Origin: Actinomycetes bacterium
GTDB lineage: Bacteria > Actinomycetota > Acidimicrobiia > Acidimicrobiales > Microtrichaceae
Reading direction: 5' to 3'
Length of the DNA stretch: 64,000 bases
Assembly: GCA_023389745.1 (NCBI GenBank)
Contig: JAEWED010000053.1
Span: forward strand, 1 to 64,000
The notes beneath the pieces were generated by a model. That model made no database searches and was not told where the DNA came from. It worked only from the letters and a program-made list of their open reading frames with translations. Shown in pieces: positions 1 to 7,336 of the stretch; the first letter of the stretch is position 1, and each line of letters begins with the position of its first letter. Both the position numbers and the translations under genes were made by a program.

Positions 1-107
1 CGCCAGACGCACGTCTCGAGGGCGTGCCGCGACGGCGAGGCCAGACCGGTGACCGTGAGCGAGTCGAGGGTGAACGACGGGGCGTCCTCCGAGCGGATGA
101 GCGGCAT
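1..107 (-). CDS. Cupin-like protein, N-terminal fragment
   Basis: Runs off the left edge, so only about 35 codons are visible. The start ATG at 107-105 is preceded on the minus strand by a good GGAGGT site. The visible residues begin MPLIRSEDAP and continue with a segment containing LTVTGLASPSR, which resembles the N-terminus of small actinobacterial cupin proteins; no metal-binding motif is visible yet. It is divergent from the MarR gene and shares the intergenic region with the inverted-repeat operators, so it is the likely target of that regulator. The cupin assignment is inference from a short stretch. Confidence 0.55.
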   Translation of the reverse strand, partial: MPLIRSEDAPSFTLDSLTVTGLASPSRHALETCVW

Positions 108-122
108 GACGAGACCTCCAGT

Positions 123-183
123 TGGACAAGGCTGCTTGTCCAGTATGTGAGGGTGTCGCCCAATGGTCAACCATGCTTGTCCA
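123..183. promoter_or_regulatory. Tandem MarR-type operators
   Basis: Two inverted repeats share one architecture of 8-bp arms and a 4-bp spacer: TGGACAAG-N4-CTTGTCCA at 123-142 (perfect) and TGGTCAAC-N4-CTTGTCCA at 164-183 (right half-site identical). Their starts are 41 bp apart, close to four helical turns. They fill the gap between the divergent cupin-like and MarR genes, so autoregulation plus control of the neighbour is the natural inference. Confidence 0.6.
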
Positions 184-191
184 TATCGACC

Positions 192-197
192 TACGCT
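192..197 (+). promoter_or_regulatory. -10 element TACGCT for the MarR gene
   Basis: TACGCT lies 7 nt before the ATG at 205 and no ribosome-binding site is present, so the transcript is probably leaderless or nearly so. The element starts 9 bp after the second operator repeat, so a bound repressor would overlap the -35 region. Confidence 0.45.
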
Positions 198-204
198 GGT
201 CGAC

Positions 205-687
205 ATGGACGAGACCTCCCCTGCCGCCGGCGACCACGCCGATCTCGGCATCCTGCTGCTGCTCGCCTATCAGGCCTTCGTGCGTGCCTTGCACCGTGAG
301 CTCGCCGAGCACGGACTCGGTCCGCTCAAGACGAGCGACGGCTACGTGTTCAGAGCGCTCGCCGAGGGGCCGCGCCGCATCGTCGACCTGGCCCACGGCC
401 TCGACGTCTCGAAGCAGGCGGCGTCGCAGATCGTCGCCGACTTGGAGACCCGCACGCTGGTGCGGCGGCGACCCGACCCCGACGACGGCCGGGCCGCGCT
501 CGTCGAGCTGACGCGCCGGGGTCGCACGGTGCTCGAGACCGCCCGCCGCTTCCATACGAGCTTCGAGGACGACCTGGCCGAGCGGCTGGGTTCGCGACGT
601 GCCGCCGCGCTGCGCGAGTCGCTCGAGTCGATCGTCGACACGGAGCTCAACCCCGACGAACGCGCCTCGCTGATCCGCATGCCCTGA
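205..687 (+). CDS. MarR-family transcriptional regulator
   Basis: Encodes 160 residues. Helices at about 10-40 are followed by a winged helix-turn-helix at about 48-100: a recognition segment with DVSKQAASQIVADLE and a wing with RRPDPDDGRAALVELT, the usual MarR signature DxRxxxxxLT with small changes. The C-terminal helices would complete the dimer interface. An in-frame ATG 14 codons upstream lies inside the operator region, so the start at 205, next to a -10 element, is preferred. Members of the family are repressors released by small phenolic or oxidant ligands. The ligand here is unknown; the divergent cupin-like gene is the probable target. Confidence 0.85.
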   Translation: MDETSPAAGDHADLGILLLLAYQAFVRALHRELAEHGLGPLKTSDGYVFRALAEGPRRIVDLAHGLDVSKQAASQIVADLETRTLVRRRPDPDDGRAALVELTRRGRTVLETARRFHTSFEDDLAERLGSRRAAALRESLESIVDTELNPDERASLIRMP

Positions 688-708
688 CGCGACCGGTTCG
701 CCCTGCCG

Positions 709-1308
709 TCACTGCCGGGGCGGTGGACGGTTCGACCGGAGGGCGCGCCCCACAGCGGTGTGCACCTGGCGGTCGACGATCGGCGAGAAACCGCGCGCCT
801 CGTCCGACCGCGAGACGAACGCCAGCCGGCGGGGACCCGACGGCGTCCCGAGCGTCACACCACCGGTGCCCCAGAACGTGGGCGGCGGACCGAGCTCGAC
901 CTCGGTCGCGGCCCACTCCTCGTGGTTCTCGGCGTCGATCATGACGCGACCGTGGGCGATCGTGAGCACCGCGGCCTTGCCCGACCACTGCCACATGCCA
1001 CTGCCGAGCGTGCAGTTGGCCTGCAGCCAGCCCTCGTCGACGGCGCGGTGGAACACGCCGACCGAGTCGGCGACCCGGACCGCCCGCCAGAGTGCGATGA
1101 CCCCGGTGACGGCGAAGACCACGGGCAACATGATGAACGCGTCCGTGCCCGTGCTCCACCACACGACCCCGGCGATCGGAAACGCCACGGCCCAGGCTGC
1201 GGGGAGGTAGCGGAACGGACCTGGAGTCAGGTCTGAGAGGTCGAGCGGGCACAGCTCGCGCGGATCTCGATCCGCGAGCCCCTGACGATCCCCCGCCCCA
1301 CCTTCCAT
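709..1308 (-). CDS. Hypothetical membrane protein
   Basis: Codes for about 199 residues. Two hydrophobic segments lie at about 35-75 (AAWAVAFPIAGVVWW and AFIMLPVVFAVTGVIALW), followed by a soluble C-terminal domain of about 120 residues rich in Trp, including SGMWQWSGKAAVLTI. This resembles small actinobacterial PH-like membrane proteins, but I do not recognise a named family. No clear ribosome-binding site precedes the ATG at 1308 and the N-terminal 25 residues are not hydrophobic, so the true start may lie further in. It is convergent with the MarR gene and downstream of the tRNA-Arg copies. Confidence 0.6.
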   Translation of the reverse strand: MEGGAGDRQGLADRDPRELCPLDLSDLTPGPFRYLPAAWAVAFPIAGVVWWSTGTDAFIMLPVVFAVTGVIALWRAVRVADSVGVFHRAVDEGWLQANCTLGSGMWQWSGKAAVLTIAHGRVMIDAENHEEWAATEVELGPPPTFWGTGGVTLGTPSGPRRLAFVSRSDEARGFSPIVDRQVHTAVGRALRSNRPPPRQ

Positions 1309-1338
1309 CGCAACGATGGTACCGGCAGACCCGGTCTG

Positions 1339-1412
1339 CGCCCCCGGCAGGATTCGAACCTGCGACCATCGGATGAGAAGTCCGGTGCCCTACCAGCTGA
1401 GCTCGGCCGCCC
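1339..1412 (-). pseudogene. Degenerate tandem copy of tRNA-Arg(TCT)
   Basis: The anticodon arm to 3' end is almost identical to the intact tRNA-Arg 87 bp away, with the same T-arm, 3' acceptor strand and trailing CTGCG. The 5' acceptor strand reads GGCGGCC and pairs with CGGGGGC at only three of seven positions. Position 37 is C (anticodon loop CTTCTCA) where a purine is expected, and the D-loop is shortened. It therefore should not fold as a working tRNA. A partial duplication, or recombination with another tRNA 5' half, would explain it. Confidence 0.7.
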
Positions 1413-1425
1413 CGGACCCGATCTG

Positions 1426-1499
1426 CGCCCCCGGCAGGATTCGAACCTGCGACCATCGGATTAGAAGTCCGGTGCTCTATCCAGCTGAGCTACGGGGGC
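1426..1499 (-). tRNA. tRNA-Arg(TCT)
   Basis: A full cloverleaf is visible. The acceptor stem GCCCCCG/CGGGGGC is perfect, the D-stem is GCTC/GAGC, the anticodon loop CTTCTAA gives TCT, and the T-arm is GCAGG-TTCGAAT-CCTGC. The discriminator is G and CCA is not encoded. The anticodon stem has one C-A pair at its outer end. Confidence 0.95.
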
Positions 1500-1555
1500 A
1501 GGGGCGCCACGGTACCGTTTGCGCCTTCACGGGGTCACACGGGCAGAGTGTCCGG

Positions 1556-2578
1556 ATGCGAACTCCCCCTCCCCTCCGACTCGCCGTCCTCGCCGCCGTG
1601 GCCGCCCTCCTGCTCGCCGCGTGCGGCGGCAGCGACGGTGCCGAGTCACCCACGACCACCGCCGGTTCCGGCGAGACCACCGAATCCTGGTCCTTCACCG
1701 ACGACCACGGCACCACCGTCGAGCTCGACGGTCCGCCCGCGACGATCGTCGCCAGCCCGGCCGCCGCCGGCGCCCTGTACGAGTACGGCATCGAGGTTGC
1801 CGGCATCCTCGGTTCGGGCAAGCGGCTCGACGGCACCGCGGATCCGGCGCTCGGCGGTGTCGACCCCGAGTCGGTCGTGGCGCTCGCCAACGACGCCGGC
1901 GAGGTGAACATCGAGCAGCTCGCCGGCCTGCGCCCCGACGTGATCATCTCCGACAGCTGGGGCGAGGGTCAGTACTTCGGCATCGCCCCCGAGGTGCTCG
2001 ACAAGGCCCAGCAGATCGCACCCGTGCTCGGCCTGCGCGTCGACGCCCGCCCGGTCGAGGAACCCCTCGCCCGTTTCGCCGAGCTCGCCGAGTCCATCGC
2101 CGGTGAGTCCGCCGTCGAGGCGCGCGGCGAGGCCGAAGCGACGCTCGAGGCGGCTCGTCAGCGGCTCTCCGAGGCCGTCGAGGCGAACCCGGGCATCAAG
2201 GTGCTCGCCACCTCCGGCTCGGCCAACGAGATGTACATCGCGGTGCCCGCCGCCTACCCGGACCTCGAGTTCTTCGGCGGGGCCGGCGTCGAGCTGGTCG
2301 AACCCGACACCGACGAGGAGTTCTGGCAGACCCTCAGCTGGGAGGAGGTCAACCGCTACCACGCAGACCTGATCCTGGCCGACGCCCGCTTCGGCGGTCG
2401 CGACTGGATGGAGACGATGGTGCCCGCGAACGTGCAGCGGGTCCCTGCGTTCGAGGCCGACCAGGTCGTGCCGTGGCAGCTCAGCTTCGCGTTCGGCTAC
2501 GGCAGCTTCGCCGAGCTGGTGGACCGCATGACCGACGCCATCAGCGCCGCGACGCCGCTGGAGCCGACCGCCGGGTAA
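1556..2578 (+). CDS. Iron-siderophore ABC transporter substrate-binding lipoprotein
   Basis: The 340-residue product starts with a short signal peptide ending in LLLAACGG, a lipobox whose Cys at about 22 would be lipidated. The mature part has the FepB/FecB-type periplasmic-binding fold: an N-terminal lobe opening with DDHGTTVELDGPPATIV, the segment LAGLRPDVIISDS typical of this family, a long linking helix at about 175-210, and a C-terminal lobe. It should capture a ferric siderophore or a related metal chelate outside the membrane. No permease or ATPase gene is adjacent, so the transporter must be encoded elsewhere. An in-frame extension reaching back through the tRNA genes is spurious; the ATG at 1556 begins the signal peptide. 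Confidence 0.85.
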   Translation: MRTPPPLRLAVLAAVAALLLAACGGSDGAESPTTTAGSGETTESWSFTDDHGTTVELDGPPATIVASPAAAGALYEYGIEVAGILGSGKRLDGTADPALGGVDPESVVALANDAGEVNIEQLAGLRPDVIISDSWGEGQYFGIAPEVLDKAQQIAPVLGLRVDARPVEEPLARFAELAESIAGESAVEARGEAEATLEAARQRLSEAVEANPGIKVLATSGSANEMYIAVPAAYPDLEFFGGAGVELVEPDTDEEFWQTLSWEEVNRYHADLILADARFGGRDWMETMVPANVQRVPAFEADQVVPWQLSFAFGYGSFAELVDRMTDAISAATPLEPTAG

Positions 2579-2606
2579 CGGATTCCGGCGCGACGGACGG
2601 CTCGTC

Positions 2607-2612
2607 TATGCT
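2607..2612 (+). promoter_or_regulatory. -10 element TATGCT for tRNA-His
   Basis: TATGCT ends 15 nt before the 5' end of tRNA-His, a suitable distance for a transcript with a short leader trimmed by RNase P. Confidence 0.45.
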
Positions 2613-2627
2613 GACCCGTCTCGTCAT

Positions 2628-2702
2628 GGTGGCCGTAGCTCAGTTGGTTAGAGCGCCAGGTTGTGATCCTGGAAGTCGGGGGTTCGAATCCCCTCGGTCA
2701 CC
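2628..2702 (+). tRNA. tRNA-His(GTG)
   Basis: The anticodon loop TTGTGAT gives GTG. The acceptor stem GTGGCCG/CGGTCAC has one G-T wobble. The extra 5' G (position -1, base 2628) faces discriminator C73 (base 2702), the hallmark of tRNA-His. CCA is not encoded. Confidence 0.95.
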
Positions 2703-2707
2703 CCGAG

Positions 2708-2750
2708 GACCCGGCGGTGGGCGGCGGTTTTCTGTCGCCGCCGCCGGGTC
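2708..2750 (+). terminator. Hairpin after tRNA-His
   Basis: GACCCGGCGG at 2708-2717 pairs with CCGCCGGGTC at 2741-2750, with further G/C pairing inside and a TTTT in the loop. No 3' T-tract follows. It separates tRNA-His from the tRNA-Lys promoter. Confidence 0.5.
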
Positions 2751-2752
2751 GC

Positions 2753-2758
2753 TACAGT
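2753..2758 (+). promoter_or_regulatory. -10 element TACAGT for tRNA-Lys
   Basis: TACAGT lies 31 nt before the tRNA-Lys 5' end, just after the tRNA-His hairpin. Confidence 0.3.
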
Positions 2759-2789
2759 GTCATCTCCACGCCGGCCGCATGGCCGTCGA

Positions 2790-2862
2790 GCGCCTCTAGC
2801 TCAATTGGCAGAGCATCGGACTCTTAATCCGCAGGTTCTGGGTTCAAGTCCCAGGGGGCGCA
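2790..2862 (+). tRNA. tRNA-Lys(CTT)
   Basis: Acceptor GCGCCTC pairs with GGGGCGC with one T-G wobble. The anticodon loop CTCTTAA gives CTT, the T-arm is CTGGG-TTCAAGT-CCCAG and the discriminator is A. CCA is not encoded. Confidence 0.95.
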
Positions 2863-2867
2863 CACCA

Positions 2868-2910
2868 CGAAGGCCCGGATCCCAGCAACTGCAAGGGATT
2901 CGGGCCTTCG
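2868..2910 (+). terminator. Strong hairpin after tRNA-Lys
   Basis: CGAAGGCCCG at 2868-2877 pairs perfectly with CGGGCCTTCG at 2901-2910, and GATCCC/GGGATT extends the stem to about 16 bp with one wobble and an 11-nt loop. It sits 5 nt after the tRNA. No T-tract follows. Confidence 0.6.
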
Positions 2911-3312
2911 CCGTTCTCCCGCGACTCCTCACACCGAGGAACGGGATGAGCCAAGCGGCAACCATCCGGTGGCATCCCGCTTCGTGACCAGCGTCTGTCC
3001 CAGGGCCTTGCACGGCCGAGGCGCAGATCGACCACCGGGAGGTGTCCGACTCGGGGCGGTGGCGCCCGCAGGGCGACAGTCGATACCGGGCTGCACTTCG
3101 ACCAGGCCCGGCGAAGCTTCGACCGGGCCGTCCACTCCCCCACATCTGATCGACGGGCACTCATCGGCCGCCCGCGGGCCGCAGACTCACGCCGGGCACC
3201 AGCCTGGTAGCGCTCTGTCAGCGGACCGGTCGGGCACCGCACCCTTCTGCGGCAGACAACAGTCGGCAGCTGTTGCACCTTCCACGCCTCGGCGGCAACC
3301 CTCCGCCTGAGG
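2911..3312. other. Intergenic, no gene recognised
   Basis: Some open frames cross this stretch on both strands, but they are Arg/Pro/Gly-rich, lack ribosome-binding sites and match no domain I recognise. One short inverted pair, CGGGATG with CATCCCG, lies at about 2940-2980. The rest holds no signal I can interpret. It separates the tRNA-Lys terminator from the 3' end of the next minus-strand gene. Confidence 0.4.
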
Positions 3313-4047
3313 TCAGGATGACCCCTCACTGGCAGGCGCTGATGGCGCTACCAGATCGCCAGCGACCGAGGCGTCACCGCTGGCGCGGATCCGAAGGCCT
3401 TGTATCACTGCCTCGGTCGTGAAGTAGAAGCCGATCACCAGACCCCACGCCCAGATCAGCTCGCTTCGTAGGTCATTGGGGACACCGAAGGTGACGGTTG
3501 AGGGCAGAAGAAGAAGTCCGAGAAAGACAACGACGACGCCGGCCGCAATTCCGGCCCGGAACGTTCCGGTGGCGCGGGCAAACACCCAGATGCTGATGAT
3601 GGCCATCGCACCCAGGCCCACCCCCAACCACATGTCCGGCCGGATCACTGTCTCGCCCGCCATTCGCCCAATGGTCTCGGCGTCGAAGATCACGCCGCCC
3701 GAGGTGGACTCAATCTCATCGGCGCTGAGAGGGCCGATGTTCCGCCCGGTGAGGGCCTCGCACCAGTCCTCCGGGTCGGCCTCGGCGTCGTTCACGTAGC
3801 AGCGCTCGATTCCCACGCCATCGCTGGTTGTGAGGAAGGCCTCCCGAGTCGTGTGGATCGATGCGCTCCCCATGAAGCAGGTGACCGTCCACAACGCGAG
3901 CAGGAGCACCATCCACCCGTAACCCATCTCCTTCGCGAGGACCAAGTGCGTGTCCGACCCGCCTGCCGCGGGTACCGGCCCAGCGGCTTGCTCGGCGGCT
4001 TGGATCGGACTGGCCGAATCCGCCCCGTCCAATGCAGTGTCCGTCAT
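3313..4047 (-). CDS. Hypothetical four-segment membrane protein
   Basis: Codes for 244 residues. A polar Ala/Pro-rich N-terminus of about 40 residues is followed by a transmembrane segment (MVLLLALWTVTCFMGSASI), an extracytoplasmic loop of about 85 residues with a Cys pair (ERCYVNDAE and DWCEAL), and then three further hydrophobic segments around 140-230. The ATG at 4047 has a GGGGGAGAG ribosome-binding site. I do not recognise the family. The loop cysteines could form a disulfide outside the cell. No operon partners; neighbouring genes are separated by more than 200 bp on both sides. Confidence 0.65.
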   Translation of the reverse strand: MTDTALDGADSASPIQAAEQAAGPVPAAGGSDTHLVLAKEMGYGWMVLLLALWTVTCFMGSASIHTTREAFLTTSDGVGIERCYVNDAEADPEDWCEALTGRNIGPLSADEIESTSGGVIFDAETIGRMAGETVIRPDMWLGVGLGAMAIISIWVFARATGTFRAGIAAGVVVVFLGLLLLPSTVTFGVPNDLRSELIWAWGLVIGFYFTTEAVIQGLRIRASGDASVAGDLVAPSAPASEGSS

Positions 4048-4277
4048 CTCTCCCCCTCACACCCGTCCCTTGGGAGGGTCTCACCTAGCTGCGTGGCTGT
4101 TCGCCACCGTTTGTCAGGCGATGATCGACGTCAGAAGACCTGCGATGCAGGCGGCTGGGCACGCTCGGACAGAGTGCAATGCCTCCGTCGGCCGTGGGCA
4201 TCCAATACCCCGCTCTACCTCTCACTTCGTCATTCTGTGCGCCCCGCGTGCTCGGGAGCTCGACAGCAGCAAGCTCG

Positions 4278-5066
4278 TCAGATCGCTCGGGCCATGAAGG
4301 GGCTCGGCGACAGGCCGCCGGGCACGCGGGGCAGGGTCTGTCGCGACATGAGCTGCGCGCTGCGCACGGCGGCGAGCTGGGCGGGGTTGAGGTCCTCGAT
4401 CCAGAGTCGGCGCCGCAGCGGCGTCGGCAGCAGCTCGGTGGTGACCCATTCGAGCGGCACGAACGCGAGGTCGGGCACCCACTTCAAGCCGGGCTGCATC
4501 AGCGACCGGGCGATCTCACGGGAGTCGTCGTCGGGTCGCAGCGAGCGCAGCGTGTCGGCCATGTAGGTGCGGAACTCGGCCAGGTCCTCGGGCACGAACC
4601 GCTCCGGGATGCCGAACGCGTCGGCGAGCTGCCGGCTCTCGTCGTAGTAGCGCTCACGGTCCGCTCGGCGCATGCGACGGATGTAGCGGCGGTCGACCTC
4701 CATCACGGTGTCGGTCAACGTGGCGAGCACCCAGAACATCAGCGCGGGGTCGAGCGCCGAGTACGCCGCTCCCCCACCAGTGCGGCCCCGGACCTGGCGG
4801 TGCATCTCACGCAGGTCGGACAGCACCTGCTCGCGACGCTCGGGTGTGCCGTAGCTGATCGCCAACATGGCATCCATGGTCCGCTCGAGCCGACCGAAGG
4901 GGTCGGTGCGGTAGGAGCTGTACTGCGCGACACCCGCCGCGACCTTCGGGTCGCAGGTCTGCATGATCGCCGCTCGTGGCCCGCCGACGAGGTTGAACCA
5001 GCGGCTGCCGTACTCCCAGCTCCGCGACTCCGCACCCCACATCGCACCTGCGGCCGGCTGCACCAT
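4278..5066 (-). CDS. MpaB/DUF2236-type oxygenase-like protein
   Basis: The 262-residue product matches the DUF2236 (MpaB / latex-clearing-protein-like) family of haem-binding oxygenases in length and pattern. Visible features are an N-terminal SRWFNLVGGPRAAIMQTCDP segment, the helix with FGRLERTMDAMLAISYG, the core DPALMFWVLATLTDTVMEV, and C-terminal MSRQTLPRVP. In many members the equivalent of DPAL carries the haem-ligand His (HxxL), which is replaced here, so the cofactor is uncertain. The ATG at 5066 is chosen over an upstream in-frame ATG because GGAGG lies just before it. A 12-bp palindrome, TGACAGCTGTCA at 5110-5121, may be an upstream operator. The gene appears to be monocistronic. 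Confidence 0.75.
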   Translation of the reverse strand: MVQPAAGAMWGAESRSWEYGSRWFNLVGGPRAAIMQTCDPKVAAGVAQYSSYRTDPFGRLERTMDAMLAISYGTPERREQVLSDLREMHRQVRGRTGGGAAYSALDPALMFWVLATLTDTVMEVDRRYIRRMRRADRERYYDESRQLADAFGIPERFVPEDLAEFRTYMADTLRSLRPDDDSREIARSLMQPGLKWVPDLAFVPLEWVTTELLPTPLRRRLWIEDLNPAQLAAVRSAQLMSRQTLPRVPGGLSPSPFMARAI

Positions 5067-5176
5067 GACGTCCTCCGAGCTGCGGCACGTCCCCCCGGAT
5101 CGCACAGAATGACAGCTGTCACAGCCACACTAGCGACGCTCCGCTCACCAGGGGAAGGCTCAGCTCAGAGGGAGGG

Positions 5177-6043
5177 TCAGGTCGGCACGAAGCGCACCTC
5201 GTAGATGACCGGCCACCACTTGCCCGTCACCAGGTAGCGGTCGGTCCCGGGGATGTGGGCGACCCCGTTGGTCACGTCGAAGCGCTCGTCGGGGTCGTCG
5301 TCGACCGCGTCGGCCTGACGTCGCAGCGCCGAGAGGTCGACCACGCCGTCGACGGTCCAGCAGTTGGGGTCGATCCGCAGCAGCTCGTCGCTCTGGTAGC
5401 GGTTCGCCCACACCGACTCACCGTCGAAGTCGAGCTCGTTCAGGCGGTCGGCGTCACCACCGACCCGCCGGACCTTCATCTCGAGGCCGGCGCTGAAGTC
5501 ATCCGGGTCGCGCTCGACCAGCGAGTCCGAACCGTCGGACATGATCAGGGTCCCGTCGCCCAGGGCGGTCAGCCCCCACCCCTCGCCGTCGTAGCTCATC
5601 TCGCGAACGACCTCGAAGGTGTCGGGGTCCCACACCAGCGCGGTCCCCTCCTTCCAGGTCAGCTGCACGAGCGATCCGTCCGGCGCGACACCGAGACCCT
5701 CGGCGAACAGGTCCGGGTCGAGATCCACCCGACGCAGCTCCTCGCCGGTGTCGAGGTCGAGCTCGCGCAGCGTGGACTCGCCGTAGCGACCACCGCTCTC
5801 GAAGAGCCTGCCGTCGACGACCACCAGCCCCTGCGTGTAGGAGTCGCTCTCCCGCTCAATCGTGCGCACGACCTCGACCCGCAGGTCCTCGGGCCGCGCC
5901 TCGGTGCACCTGGTGGCCACCGTCGAGGCGTCGCCGAGCATCGCGCCGCCACCGGCGCCCACCGCGCCGTCGCCGGAGCCTCCGCAGCCGGCTACGACCA
6001 GCGCCGCGACCGTGAGGGCCACGCCGAGGATGGTCGACCTCAC
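5177..6043 (-). CDS. Glutaminyl-peptide cyclotransferase (glutamine cyclotransferase), lipoprotein
   Basis: The 288-residue product begins with a lipoprotein signal ending VVAGCGG (Cys about 20). The rest is a five-bladed propeller of the plant/bacterial glutamine cyclotransferase family: SDSYTQGLVVVDGRLFESGGRYGES, LFAEGLGVAPDGSLVQLTWKEG, YDGEGWGLTALGDGTLIMSDGSD, LNELDFDGESVWANRYQSDELLRID and a C-terminal NGVAHIPGTDRYLVTGKWWPVIYEV. The family converts N-terminal glutamine to pyroglutamate; acting outside the membrane is implied by the lipobox. The start is a GTG that overlaps the stop of the upstream methyltransferase by 4 nt (GTGA), so the two are translationally coupled although not obviously related in function. 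Confidence 0.85.
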   Translation of the reverse strand: MRSTILGVALTVAALVVAGCGGSGDGAVGAGGGAMLGDASTVATRCTEARPEDLRVEVVRTIERESDSYTQGLVVVDGRLFESGGRYGESTLRELDLDTGEELRRVDLDPDLFAEGLGVAPDGSLVQLTWKEGTALVWDPDTFEVVREMSYDGEGWGLTALGDGTLIMSDGSDSLVERDPDDFSAGLEMKVRRVGGDADRLNELDFDGESVWANRYQSDELLRIDPNCWTVDGVVDLSALRRQADAVDDDPDERFDVTNGVAHIPGTDRYLVTGKWWPVIYEVRFVPT

Positions 6044-7245
6044 GTGGCGTCGCCCCTGACCAGGGTCGTGACCGCTTCGACGTGGTGGGTGTGCGGGAAC
6101 ATGTCGACCAGCTCGATGCCGGTCGCCCGGTAACCGGCGTCGACGAGCAGCCGGACGTCCCGGGCCAGCGCGGCGGGGTCGCAGCTGACCAGCGCGACGC
6201 GCGGCGCCCCGGTCGCGACGACCTGCGCCGCACCCTCGGCGCCCAGTCCGGCACGAGCCGGATCGGCGACGACGACGTCCGCGGCGACGGGCTGCCAGCG
6301 CTCCACGGCGACCTCGTCGATCACGGTGCCGAGCGACGCCAGGTTGACGCGTGCATCGGCGCACGACGACCCCGAGCGCTCGACGAGCACCGAACGCTGC
6401 GCGCCGAGGCCCAGCGTGAACAACCCCACGCCGCCGTAGAGGTCGACCAGGCGATCGCTCGCCGGGTCGAACGGGCCGATCGCCCGGCCGACCGCACGCA
6501 GCAGCGCCTCGGCGCCGTCGGGTCGCGCCTGGAAGAACGACCCTGCCGAGACCCGGAACCGTCGCCGGGCGACCAGCTCGTGGAAGTGCACGTCGGCACC
6601 CTCGGCCAGCTCGTCGGCGCCGACGAGCTGCACGCCACTGGGCACCGACGCATCACCCACCGTCGGGGTGACCACGACCACCCGCTCACCCGTGCGGGCC
6701 CCGACCCGGATGACGACCTCGGTCGCACCCGGGAACCGACCCTGTTCGACGATCTCACGAACGCCGGGATGCGCGATCCAGCAGGACTCGACGACGTGCA
6801 CGTCGTTGCTGCGCCGACGGCGGAAGCCGGCGCGGCCGTCGACCACCGCGCAGCGCAGCGTCGTGCGGTAGCCCTCGGTCGGCAGCTGCTCACCGGCGGA
6901 GATCGGCACGTCGTCGAGGCGGCCGAGGTGGGCGAGGCTGTCGGCGACGATGCCGATCTTCAGCTCACGCTGCAACGGCGGCGGCGCCATCTGCAGGTCG
7001 CAGCCCCCGCAGCCCGCGGCGACCTCTGGGCACGGCGGTTCGATCCGCTCCGTCGACGGCGAGAGCACCTCGACGGTGTGGCCCTGCCCGAAGCGCTTGC
7101 GGGAACGCTCGAGCTCGACCGCGACCCGATCACCCGGGAGCGCGCCGGCCGCGAGGATGACGCGGCCGTCGTGCTCGTGGCCGAGCCCGAGCCCGCCGGC
7201 GACGACACGCTCGATCTCCACCTCGACCACCGACCGCCGTGCCAT
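6040..7245 (-). CDS. RlmD/TrmA-family rRNA/tRNA (uracil-5-)-methyltransferase
   Basis: The 401-residue product has an N-terminal TRAM-like domain (about 1-60), then C-x6-C-x2-C in PPCPEVAAGCGGC with a fourth Cys in VESCWI, which together would hold a [4Fe-4S] cluster as in RumA/RlmD. The C-terminal half is a class I SAM fold with DLYGGVGLFTLGLG as motif I, VVADPARAGLG as motif IV, and LVSCDPAALARD carrying the catalytic Cys. It should methylate C5 of a uridine in structured RNA; whether 23S or tRNA cannot be decided from sequence alone. The ATG at 7245 has no strong ribosome-binding site. It is divergent from rpe and coupled to the downstream cyclotransferase. Confidence 0.88.
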   Translation of the reverse strand: MARRSVVEVEIERVVAGGLGLGHEHDGRVILAAGALPGDRVAVELERSRKRFGQGHTVEVLSPSTERIEPPCPEVAAGCGGCDLQMAPPPLQRELKIGIVADSLAHLGRLDDVPISAGEQLPTEGYRTTLRCAVVDGRAGFRRRRSNDVHVVESCWIAHPGVREIVEQGRFPGATEVVIRVGARTGERVVVVTPTVGDASVPSGVQLVGADELAEGADVHFHELVARRRFRVSAGSFFQARPDGAEALLRAVGRAIGPFDPASDRLVDLYGGVGLFTLGLGAQRSVLVERSGSSCADARVNLASLGTVIDEVAVERWQPVAADVVVADPARAGLGAEGAAQVVATGAPRVALVSCDPAALARDVRLLVDAGYRATGIELVDMFPHTHHVEAVTTLVRGDAT

Positions 7246-7322
7246 GGCCGTCCACGGTAGATCGGCGACAGCCCGCGCCGGTTCCGGGCTGCGTCGTTTC
7301 CGGCCCGACGGGGCGCCGCGGA

Positions 7323-7328
7323 TAGCCT
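7323..7328 (+). promoter_or_regulatory. -10 element TAGCCT for rpe
   Basis: TAGCCT lies 8 nt before the rpe ATG with no ribosome-binding site between, consistent with a leaderless or near-leaderless mRNA. Confidence 0.4.
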
Positions 7329-7336
7329 GCGGTCCC

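Noticed and set aside
1316..1555. Long in-frame N-terminal extension of the siderophore-binding protein containing APGRIRTCDHR twice
   Set aside because: This peptide is the antisense translation of the tRNA-Arg gene and its copy, a well-known annotation artefact; the real start is the ATG before the signal peptide.
2844..3329. Minus-strand open frame after tRNA-Lys
   Set aside because: No start signal, tRNA-derived and Arg-rich composition, no recognisable domain.
4229..5113. 13-bp inverted repeat (GTCATTCTGTGCG) flanking the MpaB-like gene
   Set aside because: Pairs of this length are expected by chance many times in 64 kb and the flanks do not extend the match.
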